This document shows, in pieces, positions 33,263-45,267 of a DNA stretch of 64,000 bases; within the stretch, counting starts at the first letter, position 1; the number at the start of each line of letters is the position of its first letter. The DNA is from Gautieria morchelliformis (taxonomy: Eukaryota > Basidiomycota > Agaricomycetes > Gomphales > Gomphaceae). The stretch spans positions 186,001-250,000 of the forward strand of contig WHVA01000045.1 in the NCBI GenBank assembly GCA_015179125.1, given 5' to 3'. The position numbers were made by a program, and so were the translations under genes. The notes beneath the pieces are model-generated. The model did no database searches and was not told the DNA's origin. It saw nothing but the letters and a program-made list of their open reading frames with translations.

Positions 33263-34369
33263 ATGGCAGACCAACTCCCAGACGCATACTGGGACGCCCT
33301 GGGTGACCATGGGCCATTTCTTCGAGGCCTCCTTTCCAGCCAAGCACAGCAGCTGCAGCAACTTCAACTGCAGAATCAGGAACTGCACAATCAGATTGCT
33401 AACGTTCACGACCACTTAGCCAATGCTGCCACCAACGCTGCTGTTGCTGCTGCTCAAGCCCTTGCGCCCTCAGTACCTCACAGTGTCCCTCCATCTACTC
33501 GCTCTATCAAAGCAGCAGAACCGGAGAAGTTCAATGGAGACCGTGCAGAGACTGAAGGGTTTATCAGGTCTATCAAGTTGTCCATCGCTGTCCAGCCAGC
33601 ATCCTTCCCAGATGAACGCACAAAGATCCTATACGCTCTTTCCTTCATGACGGGAGGCTCTGCGGAGATATGGGCACACAACGAGACACAGGCTGTCATT
33701 GATGGCACCTCCTCTATATCCACTCTGGAGGGGTTTATTAAACGTGTGGAGGAGGCCTTTGGTGACCCAGATCGTGCCAGAACGGCTCACACTAAGCTGC
33801 ATGACCTTAGGATGGCGTCAGGAATGTCGGCAGATGAATACACGGCTCAATTTGAGATCCTGGCAGGCAGGACAGGCTTTAATGATGAGGCACTCGAGGA
33901 TGCCTATGCTCGTGGCCTTCCAGCAGGTATCCTTGACAAGATCCATGCCCAGCCTTTTCTTCCATCCAACCTCAAAGCCTGGAAGGAAGCAGCCTGTCAG
34001 ATTGACCGCAATCATCGCCGTCTGTTAGAGGTCAGGAAGGCACAGACACCTCATGTCCCTAATCGCCCTCCTCCTGCCCGACCACTCCACACTCCTGCTA
34101 TGGCTCCTGTTGCCACAGCACCACCCAGTAATGCGACACCTATGGACATTGACTCATCCCGCCGCCGCACCGAAACACGAACCTGCTACAACTGTAAGAG
34201 ACCTGGTCACATTTCACCAGACTGTCCTGAACCTCGCAAGCCACGAATCTGTGCAAACCTCACAGAGGCAGACATTGCAGCAATTGTCTCTAAATCTGTA
34301 GCAGCGGCGATAGAGGAACGCAAAGAGAAGGTGGAAGCCCCTGTCCAAGAGGAAGGAAAGGGTTTTTAG
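33263..34369 (+). CDS. Gag of gypsy element U
   Basis: 368 residues starting MADQLPDAYW. There is a Gln/Leu-rich coiled coil near residues 30-60, then an Ala-rich helix. The gag core follows (KFNGDRAETEGFIRSI, LYALSFMTGG, MSADEYTAQFEIL), then a Pro-rich linker and a CCHC knuckle, CYNCKRPGHISPDC, near residue 315. It forms the particle shell and binds element RNA. It reads whole. Confidence 0.85.
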   Translation: MADQLPDAYWDALGDHGPFLRGLLSSQAQQLQQLQLQNQELHNQIANVHDHLANAATNAAVAAAQALAPSVPHSVPPSTRSIKAAEPEKFNGDRAETEGFIRSIKLSIAVQPASFPDERTKILYALSFMTGGSAEIWAHNETQAVIDGTSSISTLEGFIKRVEEAFGDPDRARTAHTKLHDLRMASGMSADEYTAQFEILAGRTGFNDEALEDAYARGLPAGILDKIHAQPFLPSNLKAWKEAACQIDRNHRRLLEVRKAQTPHVPNRPPPARPLHTPAMAPVATAPPSNATPMDIDSSRRRTETRTCYNCKRPGHISPDCPEPRKPRICANLTEADIAAIVSKSVAAAIEERKEKVEAPVQEEGKGF

Positions 34370-34380
34370 GCCAGTCAGCG

Positions 34381-37300
34381 GTGAAAGACATGCCCCGCTC
34401 GACGAATCGGTTTTCAGTTCTCGAAACATGTACAATAGGGATCACAGGCGATATGATGCATCCTTCTCCTATCCCTGATGGAACTGAAACCAAACCAGCC
34501 ATGCCGAAAACCCAACCCATCGCTCCAGTTGCTAATGCAAACCTTCCAGTCCCTCTATATGTCCGTACTGCTGACCTCCGCCGATGCACCAAAGTACCTC
34601 TCAAGGTCCACTCCGTTGACACAGGGCATCCACTTGCAATTGACTCCCTCCTTGACAGTGGTGCTACAGGGATGTTCATCGATGTGGAGTTTGTGAGGGA
34701 ACACAGGCTTCGGACCCGTCCCCTACCCCGTGCCATCCCCGTCTACAATATTGATGGTACCCCAAATGAGGCTGGCTCAATCAAGGAAGAAGTCGACCTC
34801 ATTTGCACCTTTGGGGATCATACGGAACGTGCCACATTCTCTGTCACGAGCCTTGGACGACTTGCCATCATTCTTGGTCACACATGGCTTGTTGAACACA
34901 ACCCAGAAGTTGACTGGCGTACAGGAGATGTGAAGATGACACGCTGTCCCAAGTCATGTGGGGGCAGACCTGTTGTCAGAGGGCCCACAGTCGAAACTGT
35001 TCCAGAAGAGAGTGTAAATCAAGAGGAGGTTCCCATACAGCACACCCGCTCCCTACTTGAGGAAGGAGACAGGACCTTTGTCATCTTTGTGAATGAGAGT
35101 CCTGAAATGATTGGCGCAGGCCGGACTGTCTCCCAACAGCTTGCTGAACGGGCCAGCAAGTCTGCACCAGTCAGATCCTTCGAGGACCTTGTCCCTAAAC
35201 CATACCAGGAGTTCAAGGATGTGTTTTCTAAGGAGTCATTTGACCAACTGCCTCCTCGAAAGCCCTGGGACCATGCAATTGAGCTCACTCCAGGTGCACA
35301 ACCCTTCAGCACAAAGGTTTACCCAATGTCACCGGTTGAGCAAAGGGAACTGGATAACTTCCTTGAGGAGAACCTGAAGAGCCATCGTATCCGTCCCTCC
35401 AAGTCACCTATGGCATCTCCAGTCTTCTTTGTGAAGAAAAAGGACGGCAGTCTTAATTTGTGCAAGACTACCGGAAGCTCAATGATATAACAATCAAGAA
35501 TGCCTATCCTTTGCCCCTTGTTCCAGACATCATGAATAAGATTGCTGCTGGAAGGGCTAAATACTTCACAAAGCTTGACATTGCTGGGGATATAATAATG
35601 TACGCATAAAAGAGGGAGATGAGTGGAAGGCAGCCTTTCGGACAAATAGGGGCCTGTATGAACCTCTAGTCATGTTCTTTGGACTCACGAACAGCCAGCA
35701 ACCTTCCAGACGATGATGAATGACATCTTCAAGAGTCTCATCGATGAAGGGGTTGTGGTGGTGTTCATGGAGACATTCTCATCTTCACAGAGTCGCTTGA
35801 AGAACATCGTAGGATTGTACGACGTGTCCTTGAAATCCTCCGGGCCAACAACCTGTACCTCAAACCTGAAAAATGCCTATTTGAGCAACTAGAGGTGGAG
35901 TATCTCGGCCTCATCCTCTCTCAAGGACAGGTTGCCATGGACCCAGTCAAGGTTGCAGGGGTGCGGGACGGCCAATACCACGTAACGTCACTGAAGTCAA
36001 ATCATTCCTTGGTTTCATCAACTTCTACCGTAGATTTGTGGAAGACTTCTCACACATTGCAAAGCCCCTCAACCAGTTGACAAAACAGGATGCCCAATGG
36101 TCTTGGGATCCAAATGGCCCAGAGCAACGTCCTTTGACAAGCTCAAACTCCTCATCACCTCAACACCGATCCTTGTCCTCCCTGATCAAGACAAACATTT
36201 CCGTCTTGAAACAGATGCCTCAGCCTATGCCACAGGAGCAGTACTGTCCCAGCTATGTGATGATGCAAATGGGGCCTGTGGGGTTTGTCTCCAAAAGCCT
36301 CAATGATGCTGAACGCACTATGCCATCCATGACAAGGAGCTTCTTTCTGTGATTCGGGGATTAGAGGAATGGCGCCACATCTTAGAGGGAACGAAGCACA
36401 AGATTGAGATTCTCAATGACCATCAGAATCTCACCTACTTCCGCACTGCACAAAACCTGAACCGTCGTCAAGCACGCTGGTCACTCTACCTCTCTCGCTT
36501 TGATTTTGAGCTGATCCATCGTCCTGGTCATCATTCAGCCAAGCCTGATGCACTCTCACGACGCGTGGATCATAAGCGGGGGGAGGAAGACAACCAAAAT
36601 CAAGTCTTACTTACCCCTGACTTGTTCCACATCAAGGCGAATCCCCAGAGGCTGGCGCGCAGTTAGTCCCAGGTGAAGGTGATGCTTTCCTCAATCGAGT
36701 AAGGAACTGTGTAGACCGGGATGAAAAGGTTGTCAAGGCTCTCAAAGAACTGGGCTCCTTGGAAATTTACGAGGAGAAGAGTGGTCTGAACAGGATGGGC
36801 TTGTCCTCTATCACAACAAAGTGTACGTGCCGCTTGATGCAAAACTACGACATGACATAGTGAAAGCGCACCATGACATGCCTCTCACCGGTCACCCTGG
36901 TCGTTGGAGAACCACTGAACTAGTTGCTCGGAGTTACTGGTGGCCTGGGATGGGACGTTACATTGCAAAATATGTGAAGGCCTGTGACCTGTGCAACCGG
37001 ACAAAAACCTTCCCTGCTTCTCCCATTGGCAAGCTTCTACCAAACCGTATCCCAGACCGTAGATGGCAGGTTATGTCTGTTGACTTGATGTAGAACTGCC
37101 TACCAGTCATGGCTATGATGCTCTCCTTGTTGTTGTCGATCGCCTCTCAAAGCGTGCACATGTCATTCCCACCACTTCAGATGTAACTTCAGTGGGAGTT
37201 GCCCGACTCTTCCGTGATCATGTTTGGAAACTTCATGGGCTCCCTGAAGAAATCATCAGTGATCGAGGCACACAGTTCATCTCCCAGTTCATGCGTGAAC

Positions 37301-38267
37301 TGAACAAACTTCTTGGTGTCAAAGTCGCTGCCTCTACTGCTTATCACCCCCAAACTGATGGACAGACTGAAAGGGTTAATCAGGAGATTGAGCAATACCT
37401 TCGACTATTCATCAACCAGCGTCAGGATGATTGGTTCGAATGGATATCCTTGGCCGAGTTTGCCTATAACAACCGAATCCATGCCTCAACCCAGACTACA
37501 CCCTTCATGTTGGACAGTGGCCAACATCCAAGGCTGGGACTGGAACCAGTCCGGGAAACTCGACTCGAGGCCCTGGATGAGTTCACAACGCGGATGGAAG
37601 CGGCCACAGAGAAGCTCATTCAGCCCTGTCCAAGGCAGCAGAGGACATGGCACGCTTCTATGACGTGCACCATAAAGCAGCCCCAGTTTATAAGCTTGGT
37701 GACAAGGTCTGGCTCAATGCACAAAACATCACAACCACTCACCCAATGAAGAAGCTAGACCACAAGTGGCTAGGTCCCTACACGGTTAATAAGGTGGTCT
37801 CACGAAATGCCTATGGTCTAAATCTTCCTGCATCCTTTGGTCGCACACATCCAGTGTTCTCTGTCGTCCTGCTTCGGCCATATGAAGATGACCCAATTCT
37901 TGAACGTCATGCCCCTCCACCACCCCCCCCTGTCATACGGGATGGAGCCGAAGAATATGAAGTTGAAAGGATTCTAGACAGCAGGATGTTCCGTGGAAGG
38001 TTGGAGTATCTCATGCGCTGGAAGGGTTATGGAGCTGCCGACGATCTCTGGCTACCAGCAAAAGATGTCTCTGGGGCAAAGCGACTCATTAAGGAATTTC
38101 ACCGGCAGAACCCAGAGGCACCTCAGCGTATCTCAGCAGCCACATACATGTCCCTCCCTTTCCAGAGATTTCAGAACTTCACAGAACCTTCCAGGCAAAC
38201 TCTCTTCGACTGGACAGCAGGCAGGGCTTCTACTCATAATGTCAAGGGTCCAGGACCCCAAAGATAA
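34381..38267 (+). pseudogene. Pol of gypsy element U (fossil)
   Basis: Recognisable parts are retropepsin (LLDSGATGMFID, about 34650), the reverse transcriptase start (SPMASPVFFVKKKDGS, about 35410), RNase H (about 36180-36560), the integrase zinc region and core (about 36850-37480; HPQTDGQTERVNQEI), a GPY/F-like segment, and a chromodomain (EYEVERILDSRMFRGRLEYL, about 37960). The chromodomain places it with chromoviruses. The region is broken, with roughly six to eight breaks. Confidence 0.85.
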
Positions 38268-38373
38268 GCGATATCGGCCTCCGCCTAACCAATTCATTCC
38301 GATAAGCTATATATCCCCTCTCCACCTGTGACCGCTCGCTTCCACTGCATCGACCCCACCACATCCATCAACC

Positions 38374-39030
38374 ATGTCCTCGCCCGCCATTGAGTTTGTT
38401 GCCCTCCCCAGCTTCACCCAAAACCTCTCTGACCTGCCAAACATGTCACGTGTCAATCCCACCCTCCTGCACTTCTCCGGCTTTTCGTCATCCAGAGCAG
38501 CCAGTGAAGCCAAGCTACAAAGGATGCTTGACTGCCGTGATCTCGACGTCGCATGGTCTTCAAAGTGGTCCGTCAGCTCTGAGGACCTCACACCAGCGAA
38601 GAGTCAGGCGCCCACTCGCCCTGCACTCGCATTCCTCAGACCCCGACACAGACAAGAGAACACGTACTACGTCGGCGACCCTGTCTTCCTCAACGATGGA
38701 ACCCCCCCGTGTGGAACCCCCTACACTTTCGAAGGCTGGGTGGGGCGACGTTTCCGTAACATGGCAGGAGAGCGAATACGTCGAGCAAGGTTCCGAGGGC
38801 CGCACTTGCCCATGGACCCCAATCCCCCTGAGCTCATCATTGACCTGCGTTACCAGGAAGGGAAGGGTCAGGAGAGATGGTGGTCCCGCCTGTGGCATAC
38901 TTGGAAACAATGTCTCGGTGGATGTTGGGGGCTAGGTGGCAGCTGTGCTTGTCGGGACGACAAGCATTGGGAGGGGGGTGATGTCAGGGTTCACGCGTTT
39001 CCTTCCACAAGTTTCTATTTCCTTCCATGA
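38374..39030 (+). CDS. Accessory ORF downstream of pol in gypsy U
   Basis: A separate frame of up to 218 codons starts about 100 bp after the chromodomain (MSSPAIEFVALPSFTQNLSD...) and runs slightly into the 3' LTR. It is not part of the usual gag-pol set. The N-terminal ~110 residues are matched by a truncated copy at 19893-20237, with conserved LPNMSRVNP/LPTMSGVDP and PRHRQENTYY/PRHRRRNTYY segments. Function unknown. There is no transmembrane or signal-peptide pattern, so it is not obviously an envelope protein. Confidence 0.6.
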   Translation: MSSPAIEFVALPSFTQNLSDLPNMSRVNPTLLHFSGFSSSRAASEAKLQRMLDCRDLDVAWSSKWSVSSEDLTPAKSQAPTRPALAFLRPRHRQENTYYVGDPVFLNDGTPPCGTPYTFEGWVGRRFRNMAGERIRRARFRGPHLPMDPNPPELIIDLRYQEGKGQERWWSRLWHTWKQCLGGCWGLGGSCACRDDKHWEGGDVRVHAFPSTSFYFLP

Positions 39031-39383
39031 GTTTCCGTCACCTTCCGTCAGTTTCCATAACCTTCCATCACATTCTGTCACATGTCACATTCTGTCACAT
39101 TCTGTCACATGTCACTTTCCGTCACCTTCCGTAACCTTCTACAAGTTTCCATCTCCCCTATTATGTAAGCCTTGCCAGCGCTATAAGACTATAGCCCGTG
39201 TGGTGGCGTTTCCTCAGCTTGATCTCTGAGGGTACCCACTACACAGGCAAGTCCCCATGTATCTATCGTTGGTAGAGTTATAAACTGAGGATACCCACTA
39301 CACAGTTGGTCATTGTCCTAGTATCGGCTCTTATCTCCTTGAGTATCTTTGGTTGTGGCTTCGTCATTAGTGTTGCCCTCACA
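38982..39383 (+). mobile_element. 3' LTR of gypsy U (402 bp)
   Basis: Matches the uninterrupted parts of the 5' LTR and shows the empty target site for the V solo LTR. It joins directly to a reversed Z LTR fragment at 39384. Confidence 0.88.
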
Positions 39384-39902
39384 GCCTCTTTCCTATTCGC
39401 TGATACCTTACGAGCATTCGATATAAGTAGTTTACATTTGCATGTATATTCCCCAGTTCAATTATCATACGTCGTTCATCTTGTGCAGCTTTGACCTCGC
39501 TGTGGTCATCGTCTTAAGCCTTCTCTTGGAGATTTCCATCTTCGACTAGCAGAGGACTTAGGCATCACTGGTGAGTTCTCATACTTCATCTTCGTTACCT
39601 TAGCCTTCAAACCATTTTCTGTGCTGTTGGCGAAGGGCTCCGAAGGAGCACCTTCGCCAGCGAAGGGATTGTCGAGACTCAGACAGCCCTTCCGTGAGAC
39701 CTTGCATGTTACATCGTCAAGAGCCACGGGCTATTTCGCTATGACTGTAGATAGGGGGAGCCCCGTTCAGGCAACCCTCTTACCTTGTGAACATTCATTG
39801 GTTCACCTATTCGCCGAACGGCATACTTATTCGCACAAGTTATTCGGGCATTCACTGTGTTCACTAATACACAATATTAACGCCTGAAAACCAACCTTGA
39901 CA
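39384..39902 (-). mobile_element. LTR family Z, half-length fragment, reversed
   Basis: Reverse complement of about the first half of the Z LTR; its TGTCAAGGTTGG start is at 39902. The other half is missing at the junction with gypsy U. Confidence 0.85.
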
Positions 39903-41968
39903 GATGGAAAGCTAACCCCTGCAGAACGCCAGTGTCATATGGACAACAACCTTTGCCTCTTCTGCGGCAAAAGCGGTCACATTGCCTGTGAATGCACCCA
40001 AGCCACTTCTTCCGTTGCCAAAGCCAAGGGCTGTGCAGCAAAGCTGGCAGAGAAATCTGAAGCAACTCCTGCTATGGATGCAAAAAAATAGTCAGCAGTC
40101 CTCCGGCCTCCACATGAGCTGAGGGCTGTGTTGACCCCATTCATGCAACTAATGAGTGTCCGCTCTTTCATCCTCCGACTCCCTCTCAATTCCGCTCATC
40201 TCCAACACAATTTCCACACCCCCGTTTACTGCCTTGATCTACTTTGGTTCGACTCATTGTTTGCTTGATTCCAATTTTGTTCTCAAACACAAACTTCCAA
40301 CCCACAACATTCTGATTATTCTGCTCCACCATTTCCATGGGTTATCCAACTCAGCTATTTCACAAGTCATTGACCTGTCCATCTGCTTCACTACTGGGGA
40401 CACCCATGAAGTTATGTTTTACGTTACTCCATTAGATGCTAGCTGTTTTGTACTAGGACACAATTGGCTCACCTGATATGGTCCGTCAATTGACTGGGCA
40501 TTGGGCCAAATACAGTTCCGTACCCTGGATCGCCTTCCATCTATTCCAACATTGTCCGCAAAGATGGCCCCAGCCTCTTCTGCAACTCCGCCCATGGATT
40601 CAGTTCCACATTCTGGACCCATGGTAGCAACTCCATCCCCCCCTCCACTTGAAGCTCATGCGACTCACCAGAAAGGGTGCTCCATGGAATTTCACTCTGG
40701 AGTGCCACTCAGCTGTCAAAACCCTCAAGGCAACCTTCACTACTGCCCCAATCCTCGGTTTCTGGATTCCCGATGCCCAACTTGTACTCGAAACCGAGTC
40801 TTCCGACTATGCGCTAGCCATGATTCTTTTGATCATATCACCAGACGAAGGAGAAATACATCTGATTGCTTTTAATTCCCACACCTTTTCCGCCCTGGAA
40901 CTCAACTACAACATCCATGATAAGGAACTACTTGCAATTTTTGAAGCCTTCAAAATTTGGCGACACTACCTTGAAGGTCCAACGTATCCAATCAATGTTG
41001 TAACTGATCATAAAAACCTTGAGTATTTACTAAGATTTTGACTCACTGTCAAGTCCGCTGGTCTGAATCTCTCACAGTTCAATATCGTGATCCACTTCTG
41101 CTTGGGAAAGCTCGGAGCAAAACCCAACGCACTCACTAGTGTTGGTATGTATACCCAAAAGGGGGAAGTAGCGACTATGCCAGCGTTAACCTGCACAACT
41201 TCGGCCTGGTATTCTCAACCGAGCAGCTGGCATCATCCCAGTGTGCAACCGCATTACAACTTCCACTACTCTGCACCTCTATCATTATGGACACTGAGTC
41301 TCTCCATTCCAACGTCCATTCCACACTCTGTTCCAACCCCATCTCCACAACCCACCTCGATAACCCAACCAGTCCCGGATGGTACCTTGATTGCAACGGA
41401 TTCCTCTGCTACAAGGCCCATATCTATGTTCCGGACATCAACAATCTTCAACTCCACGTACTTCAGCAAAACCATGATCAACCGCTCTCATGACACCAAG
41501 GCCAAAACAAGACCCTCAACATCATCCGACACACATACACTTGGCCTCTCCTCTGCACAATGGTCCAAGAATACTGCAAGTCATGCACCTGTCAAGATTG
41601 GATTTTAGGCGTTAATATCATGTATTAGTGAACACAGTGAATGCCCAAACGGCTTGTGCAATGAGGTATGTAGTTTGTCGAACAATGTAAAGCCAATAAA
41701 GGGTTATGAGGTAAGAGGGCTACTCAAACGGAGCTCGCCCTGTCTACAGTCGAAGTGAAATAGCTTGTGGTACTTGACAATATAACGTACAAGGTTTCAC
41801 AGAAAGGTCGTCTAGTAGTAACAATCCTTTCACCAGCAAAGGTGCTCCTTCGGAGCCCTTCACCAACAGCACCGACAATGGTTTGAAGACTAAAGTAGTG
41901 AAGATGAAGTATGGAAACTCACCAGTGGTACTCAAGTCCTCCTCTGGTCTAAGATAGTAGTCTATAGA

Positions 41969-42323
41969 CACTGCAGGCATACATAAGTTTTCTTGTCTAA
42001 AAAACTGTTCAAAAAACTGTAAAGATATTCCAAATATTTTTAGTGTTTTTTATGTAAAAAAAACTATAATAAAATTTTGTGTTTTTATTAGGGTTTGTTG
42101 AGATGGGTTTCTTTGTGTTTTCACAAAGAAACTTATAAAAAGACATAAAAAACCCTGCAAAAAAACTTTAAACATTTTTACAATTTTTTTGCTCAACAAA
42201 TTCTAACAAAAACACAAATTATGTTAAACTTTTTTTACCTTAAAAACACTGACAAAAATTGGAATATCTTCACAGTTTTTTGAACAGTTTTTCAGACCAG
42301 AAAATTTTTATATGCCTCCAGTG
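41969..42323. mobile_element. CACTA-like MITE, copy 2 (355 bp)
   Basis: Ends CACTGCAGGCATA/TATGCCTCCAGTG with the 3-bp duplication AGA on both sides (41966-41968, 42324-42326). Same subterminal sequence as the copy at 12723-13063 (CTGTTCAAAAAACTGTAAAG). Non-coding. Confidence 0.85.
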
Positions 42324-42590
42324 AGAAGAGGGCTTAAGACGATAGTCACAGTGAGGTTAACTTTTGCACAAGATAGATGTATGATAATTGAACTGCAGAA
42401 TATACATGTGAATGTAAACTACCTATACCAAATGCTCATATGATATCAGCGAATAGGAAAGAGGCCATCATGAGTCAGGGTTGGATAGGGGGGCGCAGTC
42501 AGGATACAAATAGATGAAACACATATACAATAGAATAAAGGAGGAGTGCGAACATGAAACAACAGGGGGGAAAGAGGACAAAGGTACCTA

Positions 42591-43012
42591 TGTAAGAAAA
42601 CTTTGGCTCTCATTCGGGAACCTCGGGTTATTCTCAGCTTCCTTTGGGTTTCCCTTCGCACTTCCCATCACCCCTGATTCCCTTATTAGTTAGTTCCCCG
42701 TTTGCCTGACCCTTGTTTCCCCTGACCGTTGATCCGATCATATTCTCTTCGCAACCCTGCCTGCTACTTTACTATATAGACCTCCAGTCCATGTACAGTA
42801 GCTCCTCAGTTCAGATATCGAATTAGCTTATCGTACTTGAGACCCTCTGCTTGACATCGAAACCCGCATCTCGGCTTATAGCTGAGACCGCCCCCGAAAT
42901 TAGGGCGGAACATAGAGTGGGCGCAACCCAAGAGGTTGAAGCCAAGCCCTCCAACCCAAGACCCAATTTTGGCCTGGTATAGCCAAACTGCAGTACGAAC
43001 ACAACCTTAACA
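42591..43012. mobile_element. LTR-like insertion related to family V (422 bp)
   Basis: Runs from TGTAAGAAAAC to CTTAACA. Blocks such as GGCGCA...GAAGCCAAG also occur near the end of LTR V. It replaces about 30 bp of the host Z LTR, and I see no target duplication, so the boundaries are approximate. Confidence 0.55.
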
Positions 43013-43938
43013 ATGTTACCCTGCACAGACTCTTGGTCTGCTGGGTCGATCTCACACGATCTACGGGTAGGACATCCCACAAATGCTTCTTGGCCATAGG
43101 AACACCCAAAGGGGGTTGAATCGGGAAGGTGATGGCGCCAGTGATGAACCATCATGCCAGGTAAAGGATGTCGATCGTGTTTGATGGCATGCCTACTGGC
43201 AAATGATGTGAGTGGCAACTGGTCATTCAGCAAATTTGGTGAAGGGCGAACGGAGCAAACATAGAGATGGAGGGATGAAAGGGAAAATGGGGGTAACTGG
43301 ATACAAGAATAAACGAGTCATGAAAACCACCTGAATGCATGCCAAGCCTCAGTGTCACAAACCCTACTGCCCCTGAAGCAACTTCTGATCCTGGGACAGC
43401 CCTGGAATTCAATATCCATGGACTTTATCGAGAAGCTTCCTAAGTCATCCAGCTATGATACCATTCTAGTTATTGTTGACTGCCTTACAAATAAGTCCAT
43501 CTTTATTCCAACCTATGACACTATCACTTCTGCCCAGCTCGCACAGCTCTTTGTGCTCCACAAACACGGAATCCCTCCCATGTCACTTCCGACTGTGGAC
43601 CCAAATTCGTGTCCTCCTTTTTCCACACACTAGGAAAGGCTCTCAACATGAAGCTCCACTTCACTTCCGGTTATCATCCTGAAGGTAACCATCAAACAGA
43701 ACATACTAATCAGACCCTCAGGCAGTACCTCCACATCTATTGCAACTACCAACATAGCAACTGGTCCGACCTTCTCCTGCTCACAGAATTTGCTTACAAC
43801 AATGCACCTTCCGCCACCACCAGAATATCACCCTTTTACGCCAACAAAGGCTACCACCCAAATCTCACCATCCACCCTGAACATGATCTCGCCTCTGCCA
43901 GAGCCCGAGACTTCATTGTGGAACTCGAACCAAGTTGA

Positions 43939-44220
43939 AGTGTGATTTTTTGATTGTGAAATAAGTATGCAGATATGCTGCACATCTCTGTAAAATGTTA
44001 AGCACAACAAACATAAAGGAGTTGTGATAGCAGAACGCTGTATGGGATCCTGCTTTGCCAGTCAAATAGGATAATTTCCATGTATTTTTGACATAGTGAC
44101 CTTAAAATATAGCATACAGGTATTGCTATCATTGGGGATGGACTATTTAAACTTCCTCTAATTTCCTACCATTTTTTCGCCATTTTTAACGAAGTCTTTG
44201 ACTCAAAACACTTCTATTCT
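43939..44220. other. AT-r. insertion of unknown origin inside gypsy Y
   Basis: About 280 bp of AT-rich, non-coding sequence separates the integrase core from the GPY/F region. No inverted ends or target duplication were found. Confidence 0.4.
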
Positions 44221-44946
44221 GTTGCAGCAGAGTTATGAATCCACAAGTATCCACAACTCTGCTTATTCAAACTCCAACGCGTGCGGGCCCAAACTCGAGC
44301 CTGTGGACACTTACGCACCCACAAACTCTGGCCAATATACCAGTTCAGACTTAGCACTCTCCTTCTGCAACTGGCATTTGAAATAGGTGACAAAGTCTTC
44401 ATCAAAGCTGAAAACTTCCACACCACTCACCCTTCAAAGAAGCTCTCTGAGAAATACCTTGGTCCTTACAAGATCATCGCTAAGGCCAGCAGTTGTTCTT
44501 TCACTCTCAGACTTCCTGACAATATGCGCGCAGTACATCTGGTATTCCATGTCTCTATGTTTGAACCATCAGTTCCAAACACCATTCCAAATTGTGAACA
44601 ACCTCCACCTCCACCAGTCATCATAGAGAACCGGAATATGAGATTTCGGAAAATCTTAACTCCAAGCTCAACAAGCGATACCACTGCCAACTCTAGTATC
44701 TAGTCAAGTGGGAAGGCTATGAAAACACTGACACAGAGACCTCATGGATTTCTGCCATGGAACTCGACCATGCCTCTGAACTTGTCTCTGATTTCCACAA
44801 GGCATATCCCGCCAAGCCTTGTCCCATTTCCACACAATAGTCTTTTCTGACCCTCAATTCCGACACTCTTATTCATTATTACACTACTTAAGTCACGAGT
44901 TAAAATTATTATCTCGTTGGAATGGCCAGGACTCGGAGTGCGCATT

Positions 44947-45047
44947 AACTCGAGCACAGTGATAAGGGACTCGGAGGTGAAGCTTGCATGTGAACTCGAG
45001 CACAGAAACAGAGTAGAACTCGACTCGATGTGCTTTAACTCGAGCAC
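44947..45047. repeat. Three copies of AACTCGAGCAC
   Basis: The 11-mer occurs at 44947, 44993 and 45037, spaced 46 and 44 bp, with a degenerate copy at about 45017. Each contains the palindrome CTCGAG. It lies just after the gypsy Y stop and could be the element's 3' untranslated region or LTR start. Confidence 0.7.
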
Positions 45048-45267
45048 ATGGTGGTGACCGGCAATGAAGTGATGGATTACTTATGAGACTACCTAACTAC
45101 TATATACATGAGTAGATAGGGGAAGTGGGGTTTTGGATCAAAAGTGAGGTCTGGGCGGCGAAGTCACACCGTTACAAGCTAAAACCACAAGCTTGCAACA
45201 AAAATCCAATTATAATTTCACTAATCTATGTTTCTGACGCTTCAAGAAAGTTACTCTACAAGTCACT

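Larger units (their letters stand above)
32222..39383 (+). mobile_element. Gypsy element U with chromodomain and accessory ORF (fossil, nearly full length)
   Basis: 5' LTR 32222-33202 (opened by a solo LTR at 32546-33108) and 3' LTR 38982-39383 share TGTCAGGGTTCACGCG starts and CCCTCACA ends. Outside a variable minisatellite they look only a few percent different, so the insertion is fairly recent. Gag is whole (33263-34369). Pol follows with protease, reverse transcriptase, RNase H, integrase and a C-terminal chromodomain, then an extra ORF. Pol is broken, with roughly six to eight breaks. Flanking 5-mers differ (AATGC, GCCTC), so a flank has been rearranged. Confidence 0.9.
41590..43323 (+). 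mobile_element. LTR family Z, copy interrupted by two insertions
   Basis: Opens TGTCAAGATTGG and closes with AATAAACGAGTCATGA, matching the ends of the whole Z LTR at 14451-15482. Two insertions account for the extra length: a CACTA-like MITE (41969-42323) and an unrelated LTR-like block (42591-43012). It splits the integrase region of gypsy Y. Confidence 0.85.
39903..44840 (+). mobile_element. Gypsy element Y (Tf/sushi-like), heavily broken and interrupted (fossil)
   Basis: Pieces in order: gag knuckle (CLFCGKSGHIACEC, about 39955); protease-like region (about 40230-40470, FVLGHNWLT); reverse transcriptase/RNase H (about 40690-41040, ALELNYNIHDKELLAI); start of the integrase zinc region; a 1.7-kb Z LTR insert; integrase core (about 43390-43930, MDFIEKLP and NNAPSATTRISPF); a ~280-bp unrelated stretch; GPY/F (KLSEKYLGPYKII) and a chromodomain-like end to 44840. 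Many breaks, probably ten or more. No own LTRs were recognised. It is the oldest gypsy copy here. Confidence 0.82.

Noticed and set aside
38374-39030. The accessory gypsy ORF as an envelope gene
   Set aside because: No signal peptide, membrane-spanning stretch or Cys pattern is visible; it is Pro/Arg-rich and soluble-looking.
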